64,000 nucleotides of DNA from a beta proteobacterium CB. GTDB taxonomy: Bacteria; Pseudomonadota; Gammaproteobacteria; Burkholderiales; Burkholderiaceae. Of the stretch, positions 18,924-28,467 are shown in pieces. The stretch lies in assembly GCA_000342265.1 (NCBI GenBank), contig CP004348.1:124001-188000 (forward strand). The letters run 5' to 3'. The first letter of the stretch is position 1; each line of letters opens with the position of its first letter. The position numbers and the translations under genes were made by a program. Under the pieces are notes generated by a model. That model did not search any database. It saw nothing but the letters and a program-made list of their open reading frames with translations, and was not told the DNA's origin.

Positions 18924-19961
18924 ATGCAGGCCACCCAAACTACTGAAAAACCCCTCACCCAAGTCAAATCTCAAAAGGATTTGCATAAAGAGGTCGATGC
19001 ATCGGGCGCTTGGTCAGTTGCTCAAATTGAGGCTCTATTTGCCCTCCCGTTCAGCGAATTAATATTCAAGGCGCAAGAGACTCATCGTGCCAACTTCCCT
19101 GATGGCGATGTGGAGTTGGCCACGCTCTTGTCAATCAAGACGGGTGGCTGCCCTGAGGATTGCGGCTACTGTCCCCAGGCAGCTCGTTATGACACCGACG
19201 TGAAGGCCAATAAGCTGATGGACTTAGACGAGGTGCTTGAGGCAGCCAAGGCTGCTAAAGCTGCTGGATCAAACCGTTTTTGTATGGGCGCCGCTTGGCG
19301 GGAGCCCAAAGACCGTGATATTGAAAAAGTCACCGCCATGATTAAGGGTGTGAAGGCCTTGGGCCTGGAGACCTGCGCCACATTGGGGATGCTAGAGGCT
19401 AATCAAGCGCAAGCTCTGCAGGAAGCGGGCTTGGACTTCTACAACCACAATTTAGATACCAGTGAGGACTTCTATCGCTCCGTTATCTCCACCCGTGGAT
19501 ATCAAGACCGTTTGGATACGATTTCTAATGTACGTGCCGCAGGCATGTCAGTCTGCTGTGGCGGTATTGTGGGCATGGGTGAGTCCCGCGAGCAGCGAGC
19601 AGCCTTTTTAGCCCGTTTGGCCAATTTAAGCCCTTATCCAGAGTCAGTGCCGATTAACCACCTGGTCCCTGTTGCAGGGACCCCGTTGGCAGATCAGAAG
19701 CCCCTAGATCCGCTGGAGTTCGTGAGAACCATTGCGGTAGCCCGCATTACGATGCCGCATGCACGAGTGCGTTTGTCGGCTGGTCGCCAGGAGCTCGGAA
19801 GGGTAGTTCAGGCCATGTGTTTCCAGGCTGGCGCTAATTCGATTTTCTATGGTGAGCAACTGCTCACTACCGGTAATCCCGAAGCGGAACAAGACCGTGA
19901 GCTATTGGCCGAGTTGGGTTTAAAGACCAAGCAAAGCTGTAAAGCAGAGGTTTTGGTCTAG
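18924..19961 (+). CDS. bioB: Biotin synthase
   Basis: A 345-residue radical-SAM enzyme that inserts sulfur into dethiobiotin. The [4Fe-4S] motif CPEDCGYC places Cys76, Cys80 and Cys83, followed by [19 protein letters not shown] and the Arg of RLSAGR, which helps bind the [2Fe-2S] cluster, are present. Divergent from bioA. coq7 starts 13 bases after its stop and is likely cotranscribed. Confidence 0.97.
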   Translation: MQATQTTEKPLTQVKSQKDLHKEVDASGAWSVAQIEALFALPFSELIFKAQETHRANFPDGDVELATLLSIKTGGCPEDCGYCPQAARYDTDVKANKLMDLDEVLEAAKAAKAAGSNRFCMGAAWREPKDRDIEKVTAMIKGVKALGLETCATLGMLEANQAQALQEAGLDFYNHNLDTSEDFYRSVISTRGYQDRLDTISNVRAAGMSVCCGGIVGMGESREQRAAFLARLANLSPYPESVPINHLVPVAGTPLADQKPLDPLEFVRTIAVARITMPHARVRLSAGRQELGRVVQAMCFQAGANSIFYGEQLLTTGNPEAEQDRELLAELGLKTKQSCKAEVLV

Positions 19962-19974
19962 TTTTTAAAAGCCC

Positions 19975-20604
19975 ATGGCATTAATCGATCGCTTCATCAT
20001 TGAATTTGATACAGCCTTACGCTCGGTGGTGGGGGGCGCTCATGCTCGTCGCCCAACTCCAGGTTCGGATAAGCAATCCACCACTTTGTTGGATGCCAAA
20101 GAGCGGGAGCATGCCGCTGGGTTAATGCGCGTGAATCATGTGGGTGAGGTCTGTGCCCAAGCCCTCTATCAATCGCAAAAATTAGTGGCTCGTAATCCTG
20201 AAATTCGGCAGATGCTGGATCACTCAGGCCAAGAGGAAATGGACCATTTAGCTTGGTGCGAAACGCGCCTTCAAGAGTTGGGTTCACACACCAGCTATCT
20301 CAACCCAATTTGGTATGCGGGATCCTTTGCAATCGGCTTGGCTGCAGGCTTAGCGGGTGATAAGTGGAGCTTGGGATTCGTTGCTGAAACAGAAAAACAG
20401 GTTGAGGATCACCTAGAGAGTCATCTCGAAAAATTGCCTGTAGAAGATGATCGCTCTCGCGCCATTGTTGATCAAATGCGCATCGATGAAATTGAGCATG
20501 GGCAGGCCGCTATCTCTGCGGGGGGTGCGACTTTGCCGGAACCGATTCAGAAGTTAATGCAGGTAATGTCAAAAGTCATGACAACAACTGCTTACAAAAT
20601 CTAG
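19975..20604 (+). CDS. coq7: Coq7/UbiF-type 2-polyprenyl-3-methyl-6-methoxybenzoquinol hydroxylase
   Basis: A 209-residue ferritin-like di-iron monooxygenase of ubiquinone synthesis. Ligands can be read as two E...ExxH sets: NHVGE with Glu58 and EEMDH with Glu88/His91 in the first half, VEDHLESH and IDEIEHGQ in the second. It replaces the flavin-type UbiF used by enteric bacteria. 13 bases after bioB. An AT-rich 271-base gap with small dyads follows. Confidence 0.94.
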   Translation: MALIDRFIIEFDTALRSVVGGAHARRPTPGSDKQSTTLLDAKEREHAAGLMRVNHVGEVCAQALYQSQKLVARNPEIRQMLDHSGQEEMDHLAWCETRLQELGSHTSYLNPIWYAGSFAIGLAAGLAGDKWSLGFVAETEKQVEDHLESHLEKLPVEDDRSRAIVDQMRIDEIEHGQAAISAGGATLPEPIQKLMQVMSKVMTTTAYKI

Positions 20605-20875
20605 TTCTAAATTAATTATTTTGCGTATTTTTATTTAGAATACTGTTTATTGATACAGTATATTTAGGCATTATTACGCTTAATAGCTAAGACCTATTCT
20701 TAAGTATATTTTCCAAGCCGTTGTTTCAAGTAGCATTTTTATAGTCACCATTTTATCAAGACATGACGCTAAGTGTTTGTAATCACTAGGAAATTTCCTA
20801 AAAAATTACCCAAAAACACTTGACCCTCTTATTGCGATCCTCTAAAGTGGGAGGAAGTGTGAAAAAGTGGGGTAA
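20605..20875. other. AT-rich intergenic region before the dcw cluster
   Basis: The longest gene-free stretch of the window (271 bases). It holds two weak dyads near coq7: TTCTAAAT at 20605-20612 with ATTTAGAA at 20633-20640, and TACTGT at 20641-20646 with ACAGTA at 20655-20660. Either might act as a weak terminator. The right end holds the mraZ promoter and repeats. I see no gene in it. Confidence 0.6.
20820..20848 (+). promoter_or_regulatory. Sigma-70-like promoter of the dcw cluster
   Basis: TTGACC at 20820-20825, a 17-base spacer, then TAAAGT at 20843-20848. The -35 matches consensus at five of six positions and the -10 is moderate. It lies 27 bases upstream of the mraZ ATG, so the leader would be very short and the MraZ repeats would cover the start site. 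Confidence 0.6.
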
Positions 20876-20876
20876 A
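20847..20876 (+). promoter_or_regulatory. MraZ operator: three 10-base direct repeats
   Basis: GTGGGAGGAA, GTGTGAAAAA and GTGGGGTAAA start at 20847, 20857 and 20867, exactly one helical turn apart. MraZ of other bacteria binds three or four GTGG/TGGG-type repeats at this spacing in front of mraZ and represses the dcw cluster. Here the repeats overlap the end of the -10 element and run into the mraZ start codon. The middle repeat is degenerate. Confidence 0.75.
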
Positions 20877-21307
20877 TGGTGTTTCAAGGTGCGTCAGCTC
20901 TCAATTTAGATGCAAAAGGCCGCATGTCTGTGCCGGCAAAGCATCGTGACGCCTTGTTAGTTCAAGGTGAGGGTCGAATTACGCTCACAAAACACCCTGA
21001 TGGATGCCTATTACTGTTCCCCCGTCCTGAGTGGGAAACCTTCCGCTCACGTGTCGCGCAATTACCTATGGATGCCCATTGGTGGCGTCGAATCTTCCTT
21101 GGTAATGCTGCAGAAGTCGACTTGGATAGCGCGGGAAGAATTTTGGTGAGCCCAGAGTTGCGATCAGCTGCTGGTATTGAAAAGGAAGTGATGCTACTCG
21201 GTATGGGTAGTCATCTAGAGTTGTGGGACGCCGCTACTTACGCTGCAAAAGAACAGGCTGCCATTGCACAAGGTATGCCTGAAGCCCTGAAGCAATTTAA
21301 TTTTTGA
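20876..21307 (+). CDS. mraZ: Transcriptional regulator MraZ
   Basis: A 143-residue protein with two AbrB/MazE-like repeats, each with a DxxGR motif: [11 protein letters not shown] near 11-21 and [11 protein letters not shown] in the second half. MraZ forms a ring and represses the cell-division and wall cluster it heads. The GTGGGG of the third operator repeat doubles as the poor ribosome site, so binding could also affect translation at the DNA level of the start region. rsmH follows after 12 bases. Confidence 0.96.
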   Translation: MVFQGASALNLDAKGRMSVPAKHRDALLVQGEGRITLTKHPDGCLLLFPRPEWETFRSRVAQLPMDAHWWRRIFLGNAAEVDLDSAGRILVSPELRSAAGIEKEVMLLGMGSHLELWDAATYAAKEQAAIAQGMPEALKQFNF

Positions 21308-21319
21308 TGACGGGGTGCC

Positions 21320-22270
21320 ATGAACATAACTCATCGCCCAGTACTACTGGCCGAGGCGGTGACGGCGCTGATCAGTGGCCCACGCATCACCTCTCCCGAA
21401 GCTTCAAAAAATCTACTCTTGATCGACGGAACCTTCGGGCGTGGTGGTCATACACAAGCACTGCTCTCACAATTGCCACCAAGCGCGCGAATGATTTCAT
21501 TCGACAAGGATCTGGATGCAATCGCAGTAGCGGAAAAAATCAACGACCCGCGTTTGAGAATCGTGCACGACAGTTTTGCGCAGATGGATCAGTATGCGGA
21601 GCCGGAGTCCGTGGACGGCATTCTCTTGGATCTTGGAATCAGCTCTCCACAAGTGGACGAAGCACATCGTGGATTTTCCTTTCGCAAGGATGGTCCGCTC
21701 GATATGCGTATGAATACCGATCATGGTTTGACGGCGGCAGAATGGTTAGAGAAAGCATCACAAGAGGACATCACGCGCGTGATTAAGACTTATGGTGAAG
21801 AACGTTTTGCATTTCAGATCGCTAAAGCTATTGTGGCAAAGCGAGAAGAGGGCTTGTCTCCAAAAACAACTTTGCAGTTAGCAAGCTTAGTAGCCAGCGT
21901 CGTTCGCACACGAGAGCTTGGGCAGGACCCAGCCACGAGAACTTTCCAGGCACTACGTATTTTCATTAATCGTGAGCTAGAAGATTTAGAGCTGGGCTTA
22001 AAAGCGGCACTCAATTTATTAAAGCCAGGCGCGCGCTTAGCAGTGATTAGCTTTCATTCGCTGGAAGATCGTATTGTGAAGCAGTTTTTGCAAGCGCATG
22101 CCAAGGTTGAGGTGCCGCGGGGTTTGCCTGTCCGCGATCGAGATTTGCCACAAAGCGCCTTAGAGATTATTGGACGCGTTAAGCCAAGCGATGAGGAAGT
22201 TCGAGAGAATCCTCGTGCTCGTTCAGCCATCATGCGCGTTGCTGAAAAACGTGCGGGGGCGCTAGCTTGA
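21320..22270 (+). CDS. rsmH: 16S rRNA (cytosine-1402-N4)-methyltransferase
   Basis: A 316-residue SAM-dependent methyltransferase that modifies C1402 in the decoding centre. [10 protein letters not shown] at the start, [10 protein letters not shown] as the SAM loop, [28 protein letters not shown] and [13 protein letters not shown] are all standard. Second gene of the dcw cluster; its TGA overlaps the ftsL TTG start (TTGA). Confidence 0.97.
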   Translation: MNITHRPVLLAEAVTALISGPRITSPEASKNLLLIDGTFGRGGHTQALLSQLPPSARMISFDKDLDAIAVAEKINDPRLRIVHDSFAQMDQYAEPESVDGILLDLGISSPQVDEAHRGFSFRKDGPLDMRMNTDHGLTAAEWLEKASQEDITRVIKTYGEERFAFQIAKAIVAKREEGLSPKTTLQLASLVASVVRTRELGQDPATRTFQALRIFINRELEDLELGLKAALNLLKPGARLAVISFHSLEDRIVKQFLQAHAKVEVPRGLPVRDRDLPQSALEIIGRVKPSDEEVRENPRARSAIMRVAEKRAGALA

Positions 22271-22533
22271 ATCGCGCTACCCTGACCTTGTTGGTATTGC
22301 TATTAGTCTGCGCACTATCTTTGGTAGCAGCTCAGCAGCGTGCGCGCAAATTATTTATCTCGTTAGAGCGTGCACAAATTGAAGAGCGTAAGCTTAACCA
22401 AGACTGGTTACGTTTAGAGTATGAACAGCGCAACTTATCGAAGTCTGCACGAATTCGTGATGTTGCTCGTAACCAGTTACGCATGGTCCCAATATCTCCA
22501 GAACGTACTTTGTACTTGAAGGAGGCTAGATGA
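22267..22533 (+). CDS. ftsL: Cell division protein FtsL
   Basis: An 88-residue bitopic membrane protein of the FtsQLB complex. A short N-terminus, one transmembrane segment (about 4-21) and a coiled-coil periplasmic part (about 24-60; [20 protein letters not shown]) fit the family. It starts with TTG, overlapping the rsmH stop; no ATG is available until late in the frame. The start codon is therefore non-standard but well supported. It overlaps ftsI by four bases. Confidence 0.9.
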   Translation: MNRATLTLLVLLLVCALSLVAAQQRARKLFISLERAQIEERKLNQDWLRLEYEQRNLSKSARIRDVARNQLRMVPISPERTLYLKEAR

Positions 22534-24302
22534 GGCCGGTAGGTTTTTCAACTACGCCCAACTTAGTATTGCGTCTGCCGATGTGGCGGTCACGCCTCAT
22601 GCTGTTCATGTTGTTCTTCGTATTTATGTTGTTACTAATCCGTGCTTTCTGGATTCAGGGTCCAGGAAATGCGTTTTATGAAGCTAAGGGCGTACGCGGT
22701 ACACAGCGGGAGCTGGAGCTACCTGCTTCCCGTGGAAAAATATTAGACCGCAATGGCCAAGTGATTGCGACCAGCTTAGAGGCAAAGTCAGTGATCGCCT
22801 ATAACGATACTGTGCCTGATGACTTAGCTGCGGATAAGGTTCAGAAGTTAGCAAGCCTATTACAGATCAGCGAATCAGAGTTGCGCAAAAAGCTAAAAGA
22901 AGAGCGTAAGCAGATTTTCTTGAAGCGACAAGTAGATCCTGAGGTGGCGCAACAGATTAAGCAATTAGAAATCCCAGGCATTGGTTTGAATAATGAATAC
23001 CGTCGCTTTTATCCAGAAGGTGAAGCGATGGCGCATGTCGTTGGCTTTACTAATGTAGAAGATCGTGGTCAAGAGGGTATGGAGCTCTCTCGAGAAAAAG
23101 ACCTAGCTGGGCATCCAGGGGCGCGTAGAGTGGTTGTAGATCGCTTAGGCCGCGTGGTCGAGGATGTTGCAATTTTGCAGTTGCCCCAAAATGGTAAAGA
23201 TTTGCAACTCTCTATTGATAGCAAGATTCAGTTCTTAGCTTATAACGCTGTTAAGAATGCAGTTGAGCAACATCGTGCAAGCGCCGGTGGTGCAGTGGTG
23301 CTCGATACCCATACTGGTGAGATATTGGCTTTAGCAAATTACCCAAGCTATAACCCTAACGATCGCAAGAAGTTGACGGGTGAGCAGTTGCGCAATCGTG
23401 TTTTAACTGACACCTTTGAGCCTGGCTCAACGATGAAGCCATTAACAGTGGCAATTGCTTTGGAGAAGGGGGTTATTGCTCCTAATACCAATATGGTCAT
23501 TGGCGCCAAATATTTGGTTGGTCCAAAGCCGATTACAGATACCCATCCTTATGGCAACTTGACTGTTGCTCAAATTATTCAGAAATCAAGCAATATTGGT
23601 ACGGCCAAAATTGCGATGAATAATTTATCCGCAGAAGAGATGTGGAATTTCTATACATCTGTTGGCTTAGGTCAGGCGCCAAAGATTGGTTTCCCTGGTG
23701 CTGTAGCGGGTACAGTCCATCCCTATAAAAAATGGATGCCAACAGATCAAGCTCGAATTGCATTTGGTTACGGCATTTCAGGCTCACTCTTCCAGGTGGC
23801 TCGTGCATACACCATCTTTGCTCGTGATGGCGAATTGGTGCCGCTCACAATTGAGCGCAGTCCAGAATTTAAACCCGGTACACATGTTATTTCTGCTAAG
23901 ACGGCTATTGAAATGCGCAGCATGATGGAGTCGGTAACCGAGCCTGGAGGTACTGCGATCAAAGCACAGGCCGAAGGCTATCGGGTTGGTGGAAAAACGG
24001 GTACAGCCCATAAATTAGTGGGCAAGGGCTACGGTAATAAGTATCGCGCTTACTTTGCAGGACTGGCACCGATTAGTGCGCCACGCATTGTGGTTGCGGT
24101 GATGATTGATGAGCCGACTGGTGGTAGTCACTACGGTGGTGATGTTGCAGCGCCAGTATTCTCTACTATCGTGAGTGAGACTTTACGCACTTTAAATGTC
24201 TTGCCGGATAGCAATATCAAGCAGATGGCTCTGCAGGATAAAAATCCTACGGAAATTCAGAGTGCTGCAGTAAAAACAAATTCAACGGTTTTAAAAAGAT
24301 GA
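22530..24302 (+). CDS. ftsI: Peptidoglycan transpeptidase FtsI (PBP3)
   Basis: A 590-residue class B penicillin-binding protein, the septal transpeptidase. One transmembrane anchor (about 22-42), a PBP dimer domain with RGKILDRNGQVIA near 68-80, and a transpeptidase domain with STMK at 300-303 (nucleophile Ser300), SSN at 353-355 and KTGT at 489-492. It acts in the inner membrane with FtsW. Overlaps ftsL and murE by four bases each. Confidence 0.97.
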   Translation: MRPVGFSTTPNLVLRLPMWRSRLMLFMLFFVFMLLLIRAFWIQGPGNAFYEAKGVRGTQRELELPASRGKILDRNGQVIATSLEAKSVIAYNDTVPDDLAADKVQKLASLLQISESELRKKLKEERKQIFLKRQVDPEVAQQIKQLEIPGIGLNNEYRRFYPEGEAMAHVVGFTNVEDRGQEGMELSREKDLAGHPGARRVVVDRLGRVVEDVAILQLPQNGKDLQLSIDSKIQFLAYNAVKNAVEQHRASAGGAVVLDTHTGEILALANYPSYNPNDRKKLTGEQLRNRVLTDTFEPGSTMKPLTVAIALEKGVIAPNTNMVIGAKYLVGPKPITDTHPYGNLTVAQIIQKSSNIGTAKIAMNNLSAEEMWNFYTSVGLGQAPKIGFPGAVAGTVHPYKKWMPTDQARIAFGYGISGSLFQVARAYTIFARDGELVPLTIERSPEFKPGTHVISAKTAIEMRSMMESVTEPGGTAIKAQAEGYRVGGKTGTAHKLVGKGYGNKYRAYFAGLAPISAPRIVVAVMIDEPTGGSHYGGDVAAPVFSTIVSETLRTLNVLPDSNIKQMALQDKNPTEIQSAAVKTNSTVLKR

Positions 24303-25852
24303 TGGCAATGGTGAATATTGAACCCCATCTCTTGATCTCGCATTTACGTGATCTCACATCAGTAGATGCAAAATTGACTGCGGATAGTCGTCAAGTTGAG
24401 TCTGGTGATATTTTCTTTGCATATCCAGTTGGCCATGGCAATGCTCTGCGTGATGGTCGTGATTACATTGCAGCTGCTTTGGCAAATGGTGCCGCAGCAG
24501 TTGTATTTGATCCTACAGACGGCGTTGCTAATGAATACTTAGATCGCCCAGAATGTTTTGCTGTAGAGAATTTATCAAGCTTGGTTGGGGAGCTCTGTGC
24601 TGAGTGGTATGGATACCCAAGTAAAAACCTCAATGTCATCGGTGTAACAGGCACCAATGGCAAAACAAGTGTCACCCAGTGGCTAACGCAAGCTTTGGAT
24701 GAACCCAATCATCGAACTGCAGTATTGGGTACTTTGGGGGCTGGATTTCCGGGTGCGCTAATTCAGACTGGTTACACCACCCCTGATGCGCCACGTTTAC
24801 AAACTCAATTGAAAGAATTGCTGGATGCAGGTGCTCAGCAAGTAGCTATAGAGATTTCCTCTCATGCTCTCGATCAAGAGCGTATTGTTGGCTTGGATGT
24901 TCGTACTGCTGTATTTACTAATCTGACTCAAGATCACTTGGATTATCACGGTACGATGGGGGAGTACGCTGAAGCGAAAGCCAAGCTGTTTCAGTTGCCC
25001 CAGATTGAAAATGCCATTATTAATTTCGATGATGCATTTGGGCGCGAATTAGCGATCAAGCTTCTTGCTGTCGATGGCCCCCAAGTATGGGGCTATGCAT
25101 TAAGCAGTAGTGCGTTTGCTGGATTCGAAAAATTTGGCGATCGTTTGAAACGTGCCTACGCAGAAAACACTTCATTTATAAGCTCGGGCTATGAGTCTCA
25201 ATTTAACTGTGATGCTCTAGGTGCCAGTTCTAACAAGCTTGCGGTACTAGGCGAATTTAATCTCAGTAATTGCCTTGCTGTTTGGGTGGTCCTGTTGGCT
25301 CAAGGATTGAGCCCAGGTGAGGCCTCGAAGCGCATGAGCAAGCTGAGTGCAGTTCCTGGTCGCATGGAATTAATTCGTTTGAATAAGACCCCAAGAACTG
25401 AGGGCCCATTGATCGTTGTGGACTATGCGCATACACCCGATGCTCTCACTAAAGCATTGAATGCTTTACGCCCCATTGCAAATCAACGCAATGGAAAAGT
25501 ATGGTGTGTCTTTGGTTGTGGTGGTGATCGAGATTCAGGTAAGCGCCCACAAATGGGTCGTGCGGCACAAGAGTTTGCTGATCATATTGTGATTACAAGT
25601 GATAACCCTAGATCTGAAGACCCAATGTCCATTATTGCCATGATTCAGTCTGGTATGTCGGGTGACTTAAGAAATGTTCAAGTACTGCCTGATAGAGCGG
25701 CTGCCATTATGGCTGCCGTTCGCCATGCGGATACAAAAGATATTGTCCTGGTTGCTGGAAAGGGACATGAGTCTACTCAAGAAATCAGTGGTAAGAAATT
25801 TGATTTCTCTGATCAAGAACATATTCGTTTAGCTGCAGGGGGTAGCGTATGA
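24299..25852 (+). CDS. murE: UDP-MurNAc-L-Ala-D-Glu:meso-diaminopimelate ligase
   Basis: A 517-residue Mur ligase that adds the third residue of the stem peptide. ATP loop GTNGKTSVTQWL; the DNPRSEDP motif near the C-terminus is the one that recognises meso-diaminopimelate rather than lysine. Several ATGs occur at the start; the first overlaps ftsI by four bases. Overlaps murF by four bases. Confidence 0.97.
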   Translation: MMAMVNIEPHLLISHLRDLTSVDAKLTADSRQVESGDIFFAYPVGHGNALRDGRDYIAAALANGAAAVVFDPTDGVANEYLDRPECFAVENLSSLVGELCAEWYGYPSKNLNVIGVTGTNGKTSVTQWLTQALDEPNHRTAVLGTLGAGFPGALIQTGYTTPDAPRLQTQLKELLDAGAQQVAIEISSHALDQERIVGLDVRTAVFTNLTQDHLDYHGTMGEYAEAKAKLFQLPQIENAIINFDDAFGRELAIKLLAVDGPQVWGYALSSSAFAGFEKFGDRLKRAYAENTSFISSGYESQFNCDALGASSNKLAVLGEFNLSNCLAVWVVLLAQGLSPGEASKRMSKLSAVPGRMELIRLNKTPRTEGPLIVVDYAHTPDALTKALNALRPIANQRNGKVWCVFGCGGDRDSGKRPQMGRAAQEFADHIVITSDNPRSEDPMSIIAMIQSGMSGDLRNVQVLPDRAAAIMAAVRHADTKDIVLVAGKGHESTQEISGKKFDFSDQEHIRLAAGGSV

Positions 25853-27297
25853 GTACGACTATGACTACTCTCGCCCAAGTGCATGCCATGTTGCCAGGCA
25901 GTCAGTTGATTCATGTTGACGCCAAGTCTGCTGGAGCGATCTCAATTTCCCGCGTGGGTAGCGATAGTCGTCAGATTCAGTCGGAAGAATTATTTATTGC
26001 ATTATCAGGCGATCGTTTCGATGCGCATGATTTTTTGGGCGATGTGACCATAGCAGGCGCAAGTGCAGCACTGATTAGCCATAAAGAAAAATGCCCTACA
26101 AACTTACCTGCAGTATGTGTCCAGGATGTTAAGCAAAGCTTGGGCGAGCTAGCAAAGGCATGGCGTGCACAGTTTTCTATTCCAGTAGCTTTAGTAACTG
26201 GATCGAATGGCAAAACTACCGTTAAAGAGATGATTGCCTCCATCTTCAAAGCGGCTGCAGGCGAAGAATGCACGCTAGTGACTAAGGGTAATCTCAATAA
26301 CGATATTGGCCTGCCTTTAACCTTGCTACGTATGCGCTCAACTAATCGCTTGGCGGTGATTGAGTTGGGCATGAATCATCCTGGTGAAACTGCAGAATTG
26401 GCTGTCATTGCTCAGGCCACTATTGCGCTTATCAATAATGCGCAGCGTGAGCATCAAGAATTTATGGCGACTGTGGAAGCGGTTGCAAAAGAACACGCAA
26501 CTGCTTTGAGTCTGCTACCTTCGGATGGTGTTGCAGTATTTCCAGCAGATTCAGAGTTCTCTGCTGTTTGGCGTCAAGCCGCTGCAGGCCGTAAGGTAAT
26601 TGATTTTGCTTTATCTACTAACTCTACGTTAGCCCCGGCCTCTGTGATGGGCAAGTTATTGGCCAGCGGAAGAATTGAGATTGCAACTGAGCTGGGCAAG
26701 ATTGAGGTGCAGCTGAATACCTTAGGAAATCACAATGTGCGTAATGCCTTAGCAGCTAGCGCAGTTGCCTTAGGCGCTGGTTTAAGTCTGGAGCAAATTA
26801 AGGTTGGTCTGGAATCTTTTGCCCCTATAAATGGACGTATGCAATCAAAGCCTTTGAATGTAGATCGCACTTTGATTGACGATAGTTACAACGCGAATCC
26901 AGATTCTGTCAGAGCTGCTATTGATGCACTGAAGCAGTCTGGAAATGCTTCCTGGTTGGTGTTAGGCGATATGGGTGAGGTCGGCGATCAAGGCCCTGCG
27001 TTCCATGAGGAAGTCGGCGCCTATGCTGCTGAGCAGGGCGTTAGCAAGTTATTTGCCCTCGGAGAGCAGTGCAAATTTGCTGTCCAGGGATTTAACGAAG
27101 TAGAGAAACTCTCGGCAACAAGTAGGGCCACTCATTTTACAACCTTGGATCAGTTGCTCGCAGAGCTTAACTTAGCGTTGAAGGATGATGATTCGAGCAA
27201 GCAAGTGCATTTGGATATTTTGGTTAAGGGATCTCGATTTATGCGTATGGAGCGTGTAGTACAAGCCTTATTAGAGGAGGCTAAAACATGCTCTTAA
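25849..27297 (+). CDS. murF: UDP-MurNAc-tripeptide:D-Ala-D-Ala ligase
   Basis: A 482-residue Mur ligase that completes UDP-MurNAc-pentapeptide. ATP loop [25 protein letters not shown] and [11 protein letters not shown] are family features, with [10 protein letters not shown] in the C-terminal domain. Encoded between murE (four-base overlap) and mraY (ten-base overlap). Confidence 0.97.
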   Translation: MSTTMTTLAQVHAMLPGSQLIHVDAKSAGAISISRVGSDSRQIQSEELFIALSGDRFDAHDFLGDVTIAGASAALISHKEKCPTNLPAVCVQDVKQSLGELAKAWRAQFSIPVALVTGSNGKTTVKEMIASIFKAAAGEECTLVTKGNLNNDIGLPLTLLRMRSTNRLAVIELGMNHPGETAELAVIAQATIALINNAQREHQEFMATVEAVAKEHATALSLLPSDGVAVFPADSEFSAVWRQAAAGRKVIDFALSTNSTLAPASVMGKLLASGRIEIATELGKIEVQLNTLGNHNVRNALAASAVALGAGLSLEQIKVGLESFAPINGRMQSKPLNVDRTLIDDSYNANPDSVRAAIDALKQSGNASWLVLGDMGEVGDQGPAFHEEVGAYAAEQGVSKLFALGEQCKFAVQGFNEVEKLSATSRATHFTTLDQLLAELNLALKDDDSSKQVHLDILVKGSRFMRMERVVQALLEEAKTCS

Positions 27298-28457
27298 TAT
27301 TGGCGCAATGGCTGCAAGATGACTTTGGATTTTTCAGGGTCTTTAACTACATCACTTTTAGAGCGGTGATGGCAACTGTGACAGCCTTGCTGATTGGTTT
27401 AGCGGCTGGTCCGTGGGTTATTCGTAAATTGACTGCATTAAAGATGGGGCAAGCGGTTCGTACGGATGGTCCGCAAACCCATTTAGTGAAGTCAGGCACT
27501 CCTACGATGGGCGGTGTACTGATTCTTTTAGGTATTTTTATCTCCTGCATGTTGTGGGCTGATCTGAGCAATCGTTTTATTTGGATTGTGATGATTGTCA
27601 CTTTTGGATTTGGCTTGGTTGGTTGGGTTGATGATTACCGCAAAGTAGCGCGCAAAGACCCGAAGGGAATGGCCTCCAGAGAAAAATTCTTTTGGCAGAC
27701 TTTGATTGGATTATTTGCTGCTATTTATTTGGCTTTCTCCGTATCCGAGGTAAATAACCTCAAAGTCTTGCAGCTATTCTTTGATTGGCTCAAGAGCGGC
27801 TTCGCTTTGGACTTGCCTGCCAAGTCAAACTTACTCATTCCTTTCATGAAAGAGGTGAGTTATCCATTGGGCGTGATGGGCTTCATCATTTTGAGTTACC
27901 TGGTGATTGTTGGCAGTAGCAACGCCGTGAATCTCACAGATGGACTCGATGGTCTGGTGATCATGCCGGTGATATTGGTTGGCGCTGCTTTGGGTGCTTT
28001 TGCTTATGTGATGGGTAATGCAATTTACGCAAAGTATTTATTATTCCCTTACATTCCTGGCGCAGGTGAGCTCATGATTTTCTGTGGTGCCATGGGCGGT
28101 GCTGGATTGGCATTCCTTTGGTACAACACCCACCCTGCCCAAGTATTCATGGGTGATGTGGGTGCTCTCGCATTGGGAGGTGCACTTGGAACTATTGCCG
28201 TAATTGTTCGCCAAGAAATCGTGCTCTTTGTTATGGGCGGGATCTTTGTAGCAGAAACTGTTTCAGTAATGTTGCAAGTATTTTGGTTCAAATTTACTAA
28301 GAAGCGTTTTGGTGAAGGCCGTCGTATTTTTAGGATGGCACCACTGCATCACCATTTTGAATTGGGTGGCTGGCGCGAAACACAGGTAGTGGTTCGCTTC
28401 TGGATCATCACTATTTTATTAGTCCTCATTGGCCTCTCCAGCCTGAAATTACGGTAA
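27288..28457 (+). CDS. mraY: Phospho-N-acetylmuramoyl-pentapeptide-transferase
   Basis: A 389-residue polytopic inner-membrane enzyme that transfers phospho-MurNAc-pentapeptide to undecaprenyl phosphate to give lipid [28 protein letters not shown] and the histidine-rich [11 protein letters not shown] loop are diagnostic. A GGAGG site lies seven bases before its ATG, inside murF. Confidence 0.97.
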   Translation: MLLILAQWLQDDFGFFRVFNYITFRAVMATVTALLIGLAAGPWVIRKLTALKMGQAVRTDGPQTHLVKSGTPTMGGVLILLGIFISCMLWADLSNRFIWIVMIVTFGFGLVGWVDDYRKVARKDPKGMASREKFFWQTLIGLFAAIYLAFSVSEVNNLKVLQLFFDWLKSGFALDLPAKSNLLIPFMKEVSYPLGVMGFIILSYLVIVGSSNAVNLTDGLDGLVIMPVILVGAALGAFAYVMGNAIYAKYLLFPYIPGAGELMIFCGAMGGAGLAFLWYNTHPAQVFMGDVGALALGGALGTIAVIVRQEIVLFVMGGIFVAETVSVMLQVFWFKFTKKRFGEGRRIFRMAPLHHHFELGGWRETQVVVRFWIITILLVLIGLSSLKLR

Positions 28458-28467
28458 GCCAAAGAAT

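Noticed and set aside
21304..21786. 160-codon frame overlapping rsmH
   Set aside because: It lies in a shifted frame of rsmH, has low-complexity composition with many Ser, Arg and Trp, and resembles no family. rsmH is clearly the coding frame.
25977..26372. 131-codon minus-strand frame inside murF
   Set aside because: Opposite-strand shadow of a certain gene; composition is not protein-like.
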